DNA of 64,000 bases. Origin: CAYNYF01 sp964401385. GTDB lineage: Bacteria; Planctomycetota; Phycisphaerae; SM23-33. Shown piece by piece: positions 43,001-49,243 of the stretch. Location of the stretch: assembly GCA_964401385.1 (NCBI GenBank), contig CAYNYF010000001.1, positions 56,312 to 120,311 on the forward strand, in the 5' to 3' direction. A program made the translations under genes and the position numbers. The first letter of the stretch is position 1; each line of letters starts with the position of its first letter. Below the pieces are notes generated by a model, which was not told the origin of the DNA, searched no databases, and saw only the letters and a program-made list of their open reading frames with translations.

Positions 43001-43327
43001 GCCGAGCGGATCCGGCCGGCATTCAAGGTCGGCGACTACTCCAACTATCAGTTCCTCGAGGCGATCACGCTGATGAACCGGGTGCAGGACCACCTGGTCC
43101 ACTATCGCTACCGCAATGTTTTGCGCGAAAGGCACGTGACGCTGACCGCCCTCAAGCGGACTCACCTGCTGCTGGGCGGGAAGATCGACGTCACCGCCGA
43201 CGCCACGGCCGGGCCGAAAAAGCAGCTCCCCGACGACGTGGCCGACACCACCCGGGCCAAGCTCCCGGCCGAGTTCCGCCAGGCACTCCAGAAATACTTC
43301 CAGCGCCTCTCAGAGGCGGGCAGGTAG
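40019..43327 (+). CDS. Giant membrane-anchored coiled-coil protein (DUF4175-like)
   Basis: About 1102 residues. Two N-terminal hydrophobic helices (roughly 35-57 and 65-85), a third near 160-180, then beta-rich segments (about 200-540) and a long charged, helix-forming coiled-coil region (about 545-900) with Glu/Lys/Arg heptads, then a low-complexity Gly-rich linker and a helical C-terminus. This layout resembles DUF4175-type proteins of Bacteroidetes and Planctomycetes. Function unknown; probably an envelope scaffold. The start is uncertain: in-frame ATGs at 40004, 40019 and 40046 all lack a clear ribosome site; a TAGAAT box lies at 39926. Confidence 0.75.
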   Translation: MTTLGGYRAMESILDRLDRVRWRHLLVQLARSAAALATVVLAGLILLGVSAGYWADQPPATLRWGLLVGILTVWAAALAWLVLLPIRRNLNYHQTARLIERSFDGLDNSLINAIQLSRDRMQPSPALVQSAIYETSRRIGRLPLAAAVSVRSLRRWLIAAGVAAAGLAAFALLQGPRLSRGLAAVFRPTGYVRHVETVKLISLTPGDATRLAGERLTIEARIENPQRRRHEATVEILGRPERLEMLASPDRATYSFPYGKLEESFQYRVRIGQARFPAEKDHYTITVLQRLDVKGLDLLHVYPAYLNRQDHLEANARGPIEAPEGTKVKVTLHLSAPAPRARLEMRSGIKQPMSADGSSCAGTLDVSADDAYRIVLLDRQARNFQQVPAASLRADEAAAFPGGFFGIRAVPDRPPTVRYVRPNRHVAVAPGGKLPTRLAASDDHGIAKVRFFMGPAGEAPREVPNIADCDAARGKTSAEATYTINVGPQYRVGETIVYHATVTDNRLLPGRGPQTVKSSDFKIFIRASAEVAAERAERYERLRARLLAILKAQAVQRVNTDVAAAGPAELAKVRQVGRTVAAGQTAIRADVLDVAENFPFEDEWAEIRHGLKLLGENETAAAITQARSLAALADVEARPGVCGELAATQDEIIRSLQWMLAILPAKEHPEAVARTARGEDLPPEAREKLTDLQSVLKQFMDEQRKLIQTAERLTKRPVDNFTKEDEKLLRELQLAQDKWEKFLNEKFTDFSKLAQQDFSNPQLLKELISVKTDVTMAKDALSKKAIEIATAIEDNGIENAKTLTANIEKWLPDEPDRIKWDMEDPAGQSNIEMPELPKELEDLVGDLLEEEEDLFDEMDDVTAKYAMSGDKGIGWDAMDGPISNMNAQGVTGNQLPNTSEISGRSGEGRQGKSLGEFVEDKAVGKGGRRTPTRLTPEPFQQGQVNDTSAEPAGGATGGGKLSGAGAEGMEGPLPPELQKELKRLAGQHAQLLNKAERIRPAFKVGDYSNYQFLEAITLMNRVQDHLVHYRYRNVLRERHVTLTALKRTHLLLGGKIDVTADATAGPKKQLPDDVADTTRAKLPAEFRQALQKYFQRLSEAGR

Positions 43328-43328
43328 G

Positions 43329-43535
43329 GCGGGCCTCCCGCCCGCCCGGCATAGACGTAGGGCGGGGCTACTGCCCCGCCAGGGCAGACGTAGGGCGGGG
43401 CTACCGCCGGGCCACCGCCCCGCCGGCGCAGGGGGCGATGGTTCCGCGGGGCAGACGTAGGGCGGGGCTACCGCCCCGCCACCGCCCCGCCATCGCAGGG
43501 AGCGATGGTTCCGCGGGGCCGTAGCCCCGCCCTAC
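43329..43535. repeat. Left REP-like palindrome array flanking the RAYT gene
   Basis: Three to four degenerate units of GTAGGGCGGGGCTACCGCCC followed by CGCCGGCGCAGGGAGCGATG and GTTCCGCGGGGCAGAC. The inner word GGGCGGGGC-TACC-GCCCCGCC can fold on itself. The array ends in the inverse half-unit GTAGCCCCGCCCTACATG about 55 bp before the transposase start. Confidence 0.85.
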
Positions 43536-43591
43536 ATGAAGCGCAGAGCGAATGTTCGGGCCCGGCCATGGACCGGCCAAAAGGGGTTGCC

Positions 43592-44149
43592 GTGCCAAAC
43601 TATCGCCGCTGGCGACTGGAAGGCGGAACGTTCTTCTTCACGCTGGTGACGTACGAACGGCGGAAGATGTTCGTCGGCCCGTTGGCGCGGAGGCTCTTGC
43701 GCGAAGCCATGGTCAAGGTTCGCCGGATCCGACCGTTTCGGCAGTTGGCGATTGTGCTCCTGCCGGACCATCTCCACCTGCTTTGGCGTTTGCCCGAGAA
43801 TGACACTGACTACTCCAGCCGCCTGGGCGGCCTGAAGCAGTCCTTCACGCGTGCTTGGCTAGCGGCCGGCGGGCAGGAGGGATCGGTCAGCACGGCGCGG
43901 CGCCGGCAGGAATACCGCGGCGTGTGGCAGAGGCGCTTCTATGAGCACACGATTCGAGATTACCGGGACTTCAAGCGGCATCTGGATTACATTCACGCCA
44001 ATCCCGTCAAACACGCCCTGGCTGACCGCCCAAGGGGTTGGCCGTGGTCAAGTTTTCACAGGTATGTAATACTCGGCGAATATGATGCTGAGTGGTACGG
44101 GCCCGTCGAGCTGCCCGGCGGGGTGGACATTGAGCCTGAGCAGCGGTAA
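43592..44149 (+). CDS. REP-associated tyrosine transposase (RAYT, Y1/IS200-like)
   Basis: 185 residues. P-D-H60-L-H62-L-L-W is the HUH metal motif, the D-Y133-I-H-A-N-P-V-K-H region carries the likely catalytic Tyr, and V-W-Q-R-R-F-Y-E-H is typical of RAYTs. These enzymes cut single-stranded DNA at palindromic REP sequences. GTG 43592 is chosen because AAGGGG precedes it and RAYTs typically begin P-N-Y-R-R-W; an in-frame ATG at 43568 is the alternative. It is flanked on both sides by matching palindrome arrays, as expected for a RAYT and its own REP family. Confidence 0.9.
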   Translation: MPNYRRWRLEGGTFFFTLVTYERRKMFVGPLARRLLREAMVKVRRIRPFRQLAIVLLPDHLHLLWRLPENDTDYSSRLGGLKQSFTRAWLAAGGQEGSVSTARRRQEYRGVWQRRFYEHTIRDYRDFKRHLDYIHANPVKHALADRPRGWPWSSFHRYVILGEYDAEWYGPVELPGGVDIEPEQR

Positions 44150-44171
44150 AGCTCGGAACCCGTAACCAGAG

Positions 44172-44651
44172 GTAGGGCGGGGCTGCTGCTCGGCCGGGGC
44201 AGACGTAGGCGGGGCTACCGTCCCGCCGGCGCAGGGAGCGATGGTTCCGCGGGGCAGACGTAGGGCGGGGCTACCGCCCCGCCGGCGCAGGGAGCGAAGA
44301 TTCCGCGGGGCAGACGTAGGGCGGGGCTACCGCCCCGCCGGCGCAGGGAGCGAAGATTCCGCGGGGCAGACGTAGGGCGGGGCTACCGCCCCGCCGGCGC
44401 AGGGAGCGANNNNNNNNNNNNNNNNNNNNNNNNNNNNNNNNNNNNNNNNNNNNNNNNNNNNNNNNNNNNNNNNNNNNNNNNNNNNNNNNNNNNNNNNNNN
44501 NNNNNNNNNGATTCCGCGGGGCAGACGTAGGGCGGGGCTACCGCCCCGCCGGCGCAGGGAGCGATGGTTCCGCGGGGCAGACGTAGGGCGGGGCTACCGC
44601 CCCGCCGGCGCAGGGAGCGAAGATTCCGCGGGGCAGTAGCCCCGCCCTACA
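44172..44651. repeat. Right REP-like tandem array, 56-bp unit, with assembly gap
   Basis: Near-perfect tandem copies with a period of 56 bp: the unit start GTAGGGCGGGG is at 44260, 44316, 44372 and again at 44527 and 44583 after the gap. Units alternate between GCGATGG and GCGAAGA spacer words. The array ends with the same inverse half-unit GTAGCCCCGCCCTACATG as the left array (44634-44651). The surrounding 551-bp space (44150-44700) contains nothing else. Confidence 0.9.
44410..44509. other. Assembly gap (100 N) inside the tandem array
   Basis: Exactly 100 N, the usual placeholder for a gap of unknown size. It falls inside the 56-bp tandem array, so the array was probably collapsed by the assembler. 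Confidence 0.98.
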
Positions 44652-44700
44652 TGCCGGTGCGCTCGATGACGGGCGGCGGTGCGAACAGAGAGGCGAACTC

Positions 44701-45396
44701 ATGGCCAGGCACATCGGTATCGTTGCGTGCAGCGCGGAGGGGGGGGCGGCGCTGTGCTATCGGACGATCTGCCTCGCGGCGGCCGAGCCGATGGGCCTCC
44801 ACGACCACCCCGAGCTGTCCATGCACACGCACCCGCTTGCCAGATACATGGTCGGAATCCGAGCCGGGGATTGGCAGTCCGTCGCGGAGTTGATGCTGGA
44901 TTCGGCCGGGAAGCTCGCGGGAAGCGGGGCGGAGCTGCTCATCTGCCCGGACAACACGATTCACCAGGCGATGCCGCTGGTCGAGCCGAAAAGCCCGTTG
45001 CCGTGGCTGCACATCGCCCGCGAGGTGGTCGGCGAGGCCCGGCGGCTGGGCTGCGAGCGCCTGGCCGTGCTGGGAACGAAATACCTCATGGAAGGGCCGG
45101 TCTACCGCGACGCCGCCGAGCAAGCCGGACTGGCCGTCGAGACTCCCGAGGCCGACGACCGCGAGCGGATCGACCGCATCATCTTCGACGAGCTGGTCCG
45201 CGGCGCGGTCCGCCCGGAAAGTCGAGAGGTCCTCAACGGGATCATGGGCGTGATGAAATCCCGCGGCTGCGACGCGGCCGTGCTGGGCTGCACCGAGCTT
45301 CCGCTCCTGGCCGAGCCGGCGAGAGCCCCGCTGCCGCTGCTGGACTCCACTCGCATCCTCGCCCACGCCGCCGTCCGGGAGGCCCTGCGGCCGTAG
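44701..45396 (+). CDS. Aspartate/glutamate racemase family protein
   Basis: 231 residues. The two catalytic Cys sit in I-C82-P-D-N-T and L-G-C197-T-E-L, as in aspartate racemases (a two-base Cys pair), and the opening I-G-I-V-A-C-S-A-E-G-G-A is the usual glycine-rich start. It probably interconverts L- and D-Asp or a related amino acid, for peptidoglycan or metabolism. Start ATG 44701; an AGAGAGGCG purine stretch is upstream. Immediately downstream of the REP array. Confidence 0.88.
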   Translation: MARHIGIVACSAEGGAALCYRTICLAAAEPMGLHDHPELSMHTHPLARYMVGIRAGDWQSVAELMLDSAGKLAGSGAELLICPDNTIHQAMPLVEPKSPLPWLHIAREVVGEARRLGCERLAVLGTKYLMEGPVYRDAAEQAGLAVETPEADDRERIDRIIFDELVRGAVRPESREVLNGIMGVMKSRGCDAAVLGCTELPLLAEPARAPLPLLDSTRILAHAAVREALRP

Positions 45397-45807
45397 CCGC
45401 GCACAGGTCCGTTTGGCCGGGCGGGGCAGTTCTGCTAAGCTGGTTGCAGGAATGTTTGCCCGCCTGCCTAGCAGAGGTGGGCAGGCAGAGTGTGACCCGG
45501 CGAGGGTGCGTCCGCTGGCCCAGCTCGGGAGACCACGAATTACACTAATTACGGCGAATTTCACGAATGGCCTCTTTTTCCTGCACCAGCTCTGCCTAAT
45601 TCGTGCAATTCGTTAGAATTCGCGTAATTCCCGCCTCGCAGCTGTCGGGCAGGCGTGGACTCATTCGTTGGGATCCGTACAGACCGCGGGCAGGCCCGCC
45701 TCCTTCCGCCCACCTGCCTTCCGCCCGCCTGCCTTCCGGAGGTGGGCAGGGAGGTGGGCAGGTCCACTGTTCAAACATTGTTGCCGTCCGCTTACAATGC
45801 CCGGGCG
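45397..45807 (+). repeat. Non-coding stretch with a forward dispersed AATTCGTG repeat
   Basis: From about 45433 to 45795 lies a complete forward copy: GGTTGCAGGAATGTTTGCCC, GAGACCACGAATTACAC, AATTCGTG words, a 24-bp palindromic insert (45631-45654) between AATTC and GTGGACTC, GTACAGACCGCGGGCAGG, more CCTGCC/GGCAGG palindromes (45700-45762), and the terminus GTTCAAACATTGTTGCCGTC. The terminus merges into the TACAAT box of the next gene. No coding sequence. Confidence 0.75.
45770..45798 (+). promoter_or_regulatory. Putative promoter formed by the repeat terminus
   Basis: TTCAAA (45770-45775, inside the repeat end) and TACAAT (45793-45798) with a 17-bp spacer, ending 9 bp before the ATG of the Cys-cluster gene. 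Confidence 0.45.
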
Positions 45808-46251
45808 ATGAAAGTCGTTCGCAGGCAGCGGCCGTGGTATCGGGGAGGGTTGGCCTTCGAGTGCACCCGCTGCGGGCGGTGCTGCGCCGGCCCGGCGGAA
45901 GGATACGTCTGGGTCACGGCCGAGGAGGTCCGGAACATCGCCGAGTTTCTGGGCGAATCGGCCGAGGAGGCCCGCGACCGATACACCCGCAACGTCGGCG
46001 GGCGCCGAAGCCTGCTGGAAGACGCCAAGAGCAAGGACTGCGTCTTCCTGCGCTACGACGCGGACGGGCTGTCGGAGTGTGCGATCTACCCGGTGCGGCC
46101 GACGCAGTGTCAGACGTGGCCGTTCTGGCCGACGAACCTGAAGGATCCGACGGCCTGGTGCCTGGCGGCGGTGCGATGTCCCGGGATCAACCGCGGACCG
46201 CCGCATGAGATCGATGAGATCGAGCGCGAGAAAAATCGCACCAAATTCTGA
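45808..46251 (+). CDS. YkgJ-like Cys-cluster protein
   Basis: 147 residues with nine Cys: C19-x2-C22-x2-C25-C26 near the N-terminus, then C78, C91, C101, C118 and C124. The order F-E-C-T-R-C-G-R-C-C and Y-P-V-R-P-T-Q-C matches the YkgJ/Fe-S-zinc cluster family (UPF0153), whose role is unknown but presumed metal or Fe-S binding. There is no ribosome site; the TACAAT box lies 9 bp upstream of the ATG. The 3' end overlaps the next gene, also a Cys-cluster protein, by 47 bp. Confidence 0.8.
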   Translation: MKVVRRQRPWYRGGLAFECTRCGRCCAGPAEGYVWVTAEEVRNIAEFLGESAEEARDRYTRNVGGRRSLLEDAKSKDCVFLRYDADGLSECAIYPVRPTQCQTWPFWPTNLKDPTAWCLAAVRCPGINRGPPHEIDEIEREKNRTKF

Positions 46252-46723
46252 GTTGGAGCTGCCGGCGATCGTCGCCCGCTGCCGGGCCGACCCGGAGATG
46301 CTCGGCCGGCTGAGGCGGATTTACCTCCAGGCCAACCGCGCTGTCGCCGGGACGTTGGCCGCCGCCGACGGGCCGGCGGTCAGGTGCCTGGGCGGGGGCG
46401 GCTGCTGCAAGTTCGACCTGTTCGGCCATCGCCTGTTCCTGACCGTCGGCGAGCTGGCCCTGCTGACGAGCGAGCCGCCGACGAACCTGGACGCGGCCCG
46501 GCGCCGGCGGTGTCCTTATCAGCTCGGCGGGCGCTGCACGGCCTACCGCCGCCGCCCGCTGGGGTGCAGGACGTTTTTCTGCCGAGACGAAAAAAAAATT
46601 CCGCTCCAGCGGGTGCACGAGCATTTTCACGGGCTGATTCGGCGCCTCCACCAAAGCCGTTCCATCCCATACGGTTACGGGGAACTTCCCGGCTTCATTA
46701 TGCAATTGTTTGTAGATACATGA
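46205..46723 (+). CDS. Second YkgJ-like Cys-cluster protein
   Basis: 172 residues. Cys at 61, 67, 68, 103, 111, 121 and 126 (C-L-G-G-G-G-C-C, C-P-Y-Q-L, R-C-T-A-Y, L-G-C-R-T-F-F-C). The order again fits the YkgJ-like cluster family but the spacing differs from its neighbour, so it is a diverged partner rather than a copy. The start overlaps the previous gene by 47 bp, suggesting coupled translation; a second in-frame ATG lies at 46214. Confidence 0.75.
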   Translation: MRSMRSSARKIAPNSELELPAIVARCRADPEMLGRLRRIYLQANRAVAGTLAAADGPAVRCLGGGGCCKFDLFGHRLFLTVGELALLTSEPPTNLDAARRRRCPYQLGGRCTAYRRRPLGCRTFFCRDEKKIPLQRVHEHFHGLIRRLHQSRSIPYGYGELPGFIMQLFVDT

Positions 46724-46900
46724 GTTAAACGAAGGCCTCCGGAGCCGTCCGGGCGGGGTTTGGGCTTGACCTCCCGGGCCTCTCTGATAAGTTTCTTAAC
46801 ATGCCTAACTAAGGTGCTAAAACCAGGAAAATGTACTGGGCCGAAATGGCATGGTGCACCGGCCGCTGGGACCATTGCTGTTTGCCAGGGAGAAGGGCCT

Positions 46901-47206
46901 TTGACCAAGAAGGAAATCGCTCGACGGATTGCCGCGGAGCTGAGCGTGGATCAAGTCCAGGCCAGGAAGGTCATTCAACGTACGTTGGACACCATCCTGG
47001 AAACGCTCGCCAGCAGCGGAAGAATCGAACTGCGCAACTTCGGGGTCTTTGAGGTGAAACGGCGGGCGGCGCGGAAGGCCCGCAACCCCAAGACCAATGA
47101 AGAAGTCCGCGTGCCGGCCCGCAACGTCCTTCTCTTCCATCCGGGCAAGAACGTGGCGGCGATGATCCAGCGGGCCCGCCCGCGTCCCGGCACCCGCGCC
47201 CGGTAG
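46901..47206 (+). CDS. HU/IHF family DNA-binding protein
   Basis: 101 residues, starting at TTG 46901 with GGGAGAAGGG upstream. T-K-K-E-I-A-R-R-I-A opens the helical body, and R-N-F-G-V-F-E-V followed by R-N-P-K-T-N-E-E-V-R-V-P-A-R is the DNA-binding beta-arm signature. Length is close to the usual 90-100. It bends DNA and compacts the nucleoid. An in-frame start at 46760 would give 148 residues, but the extra part is not HU-like. The basic tail is short. Confidence 0.9.
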   Translation: MTKKEIARRIAAELSVDQVQARKVIQRTLDTILETLASSGRIELRNFGVFEVKRRAARKARNPKTNEEVRVPARNVLLFHPGKNVAAMIQRARPRPGTRAR

Positions 47207-47230
47207 GCCTGAAATCCGGTTCGATTCTCA

Positions 47231-47259
47231 TTGACACCGCGGCCCCCCGCGGCTAGCAT
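47231..47259 (+). promoter_or_regulatory. Putative promoter of the small lipoprotein gene
   Basis: TTGACA (47231-47236) and TAGCAT (47254-47259) with a 17-bp spacer; the start codon is about 77 bp downstream. Confidence 0.55.
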
Positions 47260-47335
47260 CATCTGGCCGTTGCGGGATATGGTGTATGGCCCAGTGCATG
47301 GGCGCCTGGCGCAGGCGGGCGGAAAGGTGTGCATT

Positions 47336-47542
47336 ATGAAACGGTTGCTGGTGTTGCTGGTAGTTCTGGCAGGGGCGTGTCTGGCCGGCTGCGGTCTGGT
47401 GGATTCCCAGCAGGAGCGTAAACGCCGTTACAAGACCATCGTCCAGCTTCAGAGCCGCATGATTGTCGACGACTGGGACTACTTCTGGCTGGCCGACAAA
47501 CCCAGCTACCTGAGCCCCTGGCAGGTTCGCGGCAACAAATAA
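47336..47542 (+). CDS. Small putative lipoprotein
   Basis: 68 residues: a hydrophobic signal segment ending L-A-G-C19, then a short polar part with R-K-R-R-Y-K and W-D-Y-F-W-L-A. The C-terminal tail is Trp/Tyr-rich. No recognised family. AAAGGTG lies upstream of ATG 47336. A clear hairpin terminator follows. Confidence 0.7.
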   Translation: MKRLLVLLVVLAGACLAGCGLVDSQQERKRRYKTIVQLQSRMIVDDWDYFWLADKPSYLSPWQVRGNK

Positions 47543-47576
47543 GCCGCCGAGCGCAACCTCACACGGGATGTTCATC

Positions 47577-47605
47577 GCCCCGGCCAAGCGGTCGGGGCTT
47601 CCTTT
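47577..47605 (+). terminator. Intrinsic terminator after the small lipoprotein gene
   Basis: GCCCCGGCC (47577-47585) and GGTCGGGGC (47590-47598) form a 9-bp stem (one G-U) with a 4-nt loop, followed by TTCCTTT. Confidence 0.6.
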
Positions 47606-47633
47606 GCGCCGACCGGCGCGAAGGCGGGAAGGC

Positions 47634-47698
47634 GTGTAATTCCCGCCTGCCACCCGCCTGCCGGCTTGCGGGCAGGGATGGCGGGCAGGCGTGGACTC
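47634..47698 (+). repeat. Partial dispersed repeat with palindromic insert
   Basis: GTGTAATTC (47634-47642), 48 bp of CCGCCTGCC.../...GGCGGGCAGGC palindrome (47643-47690), then GTGGACTC (47691-47698). The junctions match those in the interrupted copies at 13.1 and 45.6 kb. Confidence 0.7.
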
Positions 47699-47706
47699 GC
47701 CGTCCG

Positions 47707-48696
47707 CTATTCACCCGGGCCGCGATCCAGCAGTCCGTGTTTTCTCATTTTCTTGTACAGGGTGGTGCGGTTGATTCCCAGGGCCTGGGCGGCGGACTTG
47801 CGGCAGCCGTTATGGGCGGCCAGTGCGGCCTGGATGATATCCTTTTCCGGCTCGGCCAGCGCCTCCGCCAGCGTCCGCCCGCTGGCCAGTGCCGCCGCGG
47901 CCAGTAGCTGCCCGCCGGCCGGGCCGTCGGCGGCGTCCACCACCGTCGGCGGCAGGTCGTCCACGTCGATCCAGCCGTTGCGGCAGAGCACCACCGCCCG
48001 CTCCATGCAGTTCTCCAGCTCGCGGACGTTGCCCGGCCAGTGATGCCGTCGCAGCACCTCCGCCGCGGCGTCGGTAAGGCCCCAGACGGCCTTGCCGTTG
48101 TCCCGGCGAAACTTGCCCAGGAAGTGTTCGGCCAGCAGGTCAACGTCGCCGATCCGTTCCCGCAGCGGCGGAAGGTTGATGTTCACGACGTTCACGCGGT
48201 AGTACAGGTCGCGGCGGAAGCTGCCGGCCTCCACCTCGGCCGCCAGATCGCGGTTGGTCGCCAGGATGACGCGGACGTCCACGCTGAGAGTCCGGTTCGA
48301 CCCGACCGGCTCGAAGGTCCGCTCCTGGAGCACGCGCAGCAGCTTCAATTGCAGCGCCGGCGAGGCCGTCGAAATCTCGTCCAGGAAAATCGTGCCCCCG
48401 TCGGCCGCGGCGAACTTCCCCGTGCGGTCGGCCATCGCGTCGGTGAAGGCCCCCTTGACGTGCCCGAACAGCTCGCTCTCCAGCAGCGTCTCCGGCAGGG
48501 CGCCGCAGGAGACCTCCACGAACGGCTCTTGGCGCCGCTGACTTCGCTGGTGGATGGCCCGCGCCACCAGCGACTTGCCCGTGCCGGACTCGCCCGTGAT
48601 CAGCACGGTGGCGCGGCTGTCGGCCACCGCGTCGATCAGCTCGAACACGCTCATCATGCGATAGTCCCGGCCGACGAATCCTTCGATGTGCGTCAT
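47707..48696 (-). CDS. Sigma-54-dependent transcriptional activator, no sensor domain
   Basis: 329 residues. AAA+ core with Walker A G35-E-S-G-T-G-K-S42, the sigma-54 contact loop G82-A-F-T-D-A87 (canonical G-A-F-T-G-A) and Walker B F-L-D-E (104-107); a C-terminal Fis-type helix-turn-helix (about 285-325, A-A-Q-A-L-G-I-N-R-T-T-L-Y) binds DNA. There is no receiver, PAS or GAF domain, as in PspF. ATG 48696 with GGAG upstream is preferred to ATG 48711. Target genes unknown. Confidence 0.88.
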   Translation of the reverse strand: MTHIEGFVGRDYRMMSVFELIDAVADSRATVLITGESGTGKSLVARAIHQRSQRRQEPFVEVSCGALPETLLESELFGHVKGAFTDAMADRTGKFAAADGGTIFLDEISTASPALQLKLLRVLQERTFEPVGSNRTLSVDVRVILATNRDLAAEVEAGSFRRDLYYRVNVVNINLPPLRERIGDVDLLAEHFLGKFRRDNGKAVWGLTDAAAEVLRRHHWPGNVRELENCMERAVVLCRNGWIDVDDLPPTVVDAADGPAGGQLLAAAALASGRTLAEALAEPEKDIIQAALAAHNGCRKSAAQALGINRTTLYKKMRKHGLLDRGPGE

Positions 48697-49243
48697 GGCG
48701 ACGAGCTCCATGCGTGTCTCGGCGATGCGGCCGGGGCGTCTTCGAGGCTCCCGGCAGTCCCGCTGGAGCCCTGTATCGGCTCCCGCCCCGGCCGATGTTG
48801 CTTAGAAGCAACAGTGTTGACGGAAACGCACAGATCCGCGCCTCGGGACGGATTCTGACCTATCCCCAGTTTGCCGAACCGCCCTGCGAGCTGACAAGTG
48901 TGCACGTGGCGAGAGCCATGGAATGAGACATCGCCCAGACAATTCCGGTGCGTGCGAGCACGCACCCTACGCTCGGCCCCAGCCCCAGCGGGGCGTCTTT
49001 TTTGGCCCCGTGCCAGTACACCGGGGGAACCGGCGGAGCAAGCAGCGCAGCCCCATCGGGGCGTCTTGAGAGGGTGGGAAGCCAAGACGCCCCTACGGGG
49101 CTCCAGGGCGGCGAAGCCTTTCACGTCCCCGGGCTGGCGCCCGGGGCAAAGAAAGGCGCCCCTGACGGGGCTACCTATGGAGTTGGGGATAAGTCAGAGT
49201 CGGATTCCCGACAGCCCCCGGGGAGGCCGCGCGCGGGACGAGG
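48697..49243. repeat. 547-bp intergenic region with GCCCC/GGGGC palindromes
   Basis: No gene seen. It contains several short palindromes around G-C-rich words: GCCCC-AGC-GGGGC followed by GTCTTTTTT near 48978-48998, GGGGCGTCTT (49058-49067) with AAGACGCCCC (49084-49093), ACGCCCC-TAC-GGGGCT near 49087-49103, and GACGGGGCT at about 49165. They look like another dispersed palindrome family rather than regulation of one gene. Confidence 0.6.

Noticed and set aside
40103..43165. Long open frame opposite the giant coiled-coil gene
   Set aside because: GC-driven mirror frame without a start site or recognisable domain; the plus-strand frame has membrane helices and heptads.
44172..44651. CRISPR array
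   Set aside because: The 56-bp units are contiguous and nearly identical throughout, with no unique spacers and no cas genes nearby.
47214..47232. tRNA fragment (GGTTCGATTCTC resembles a T-arm)
   Set aside because: The flanking bases do not form a T-stem and no acceptor, D or anticodon arm is visible.
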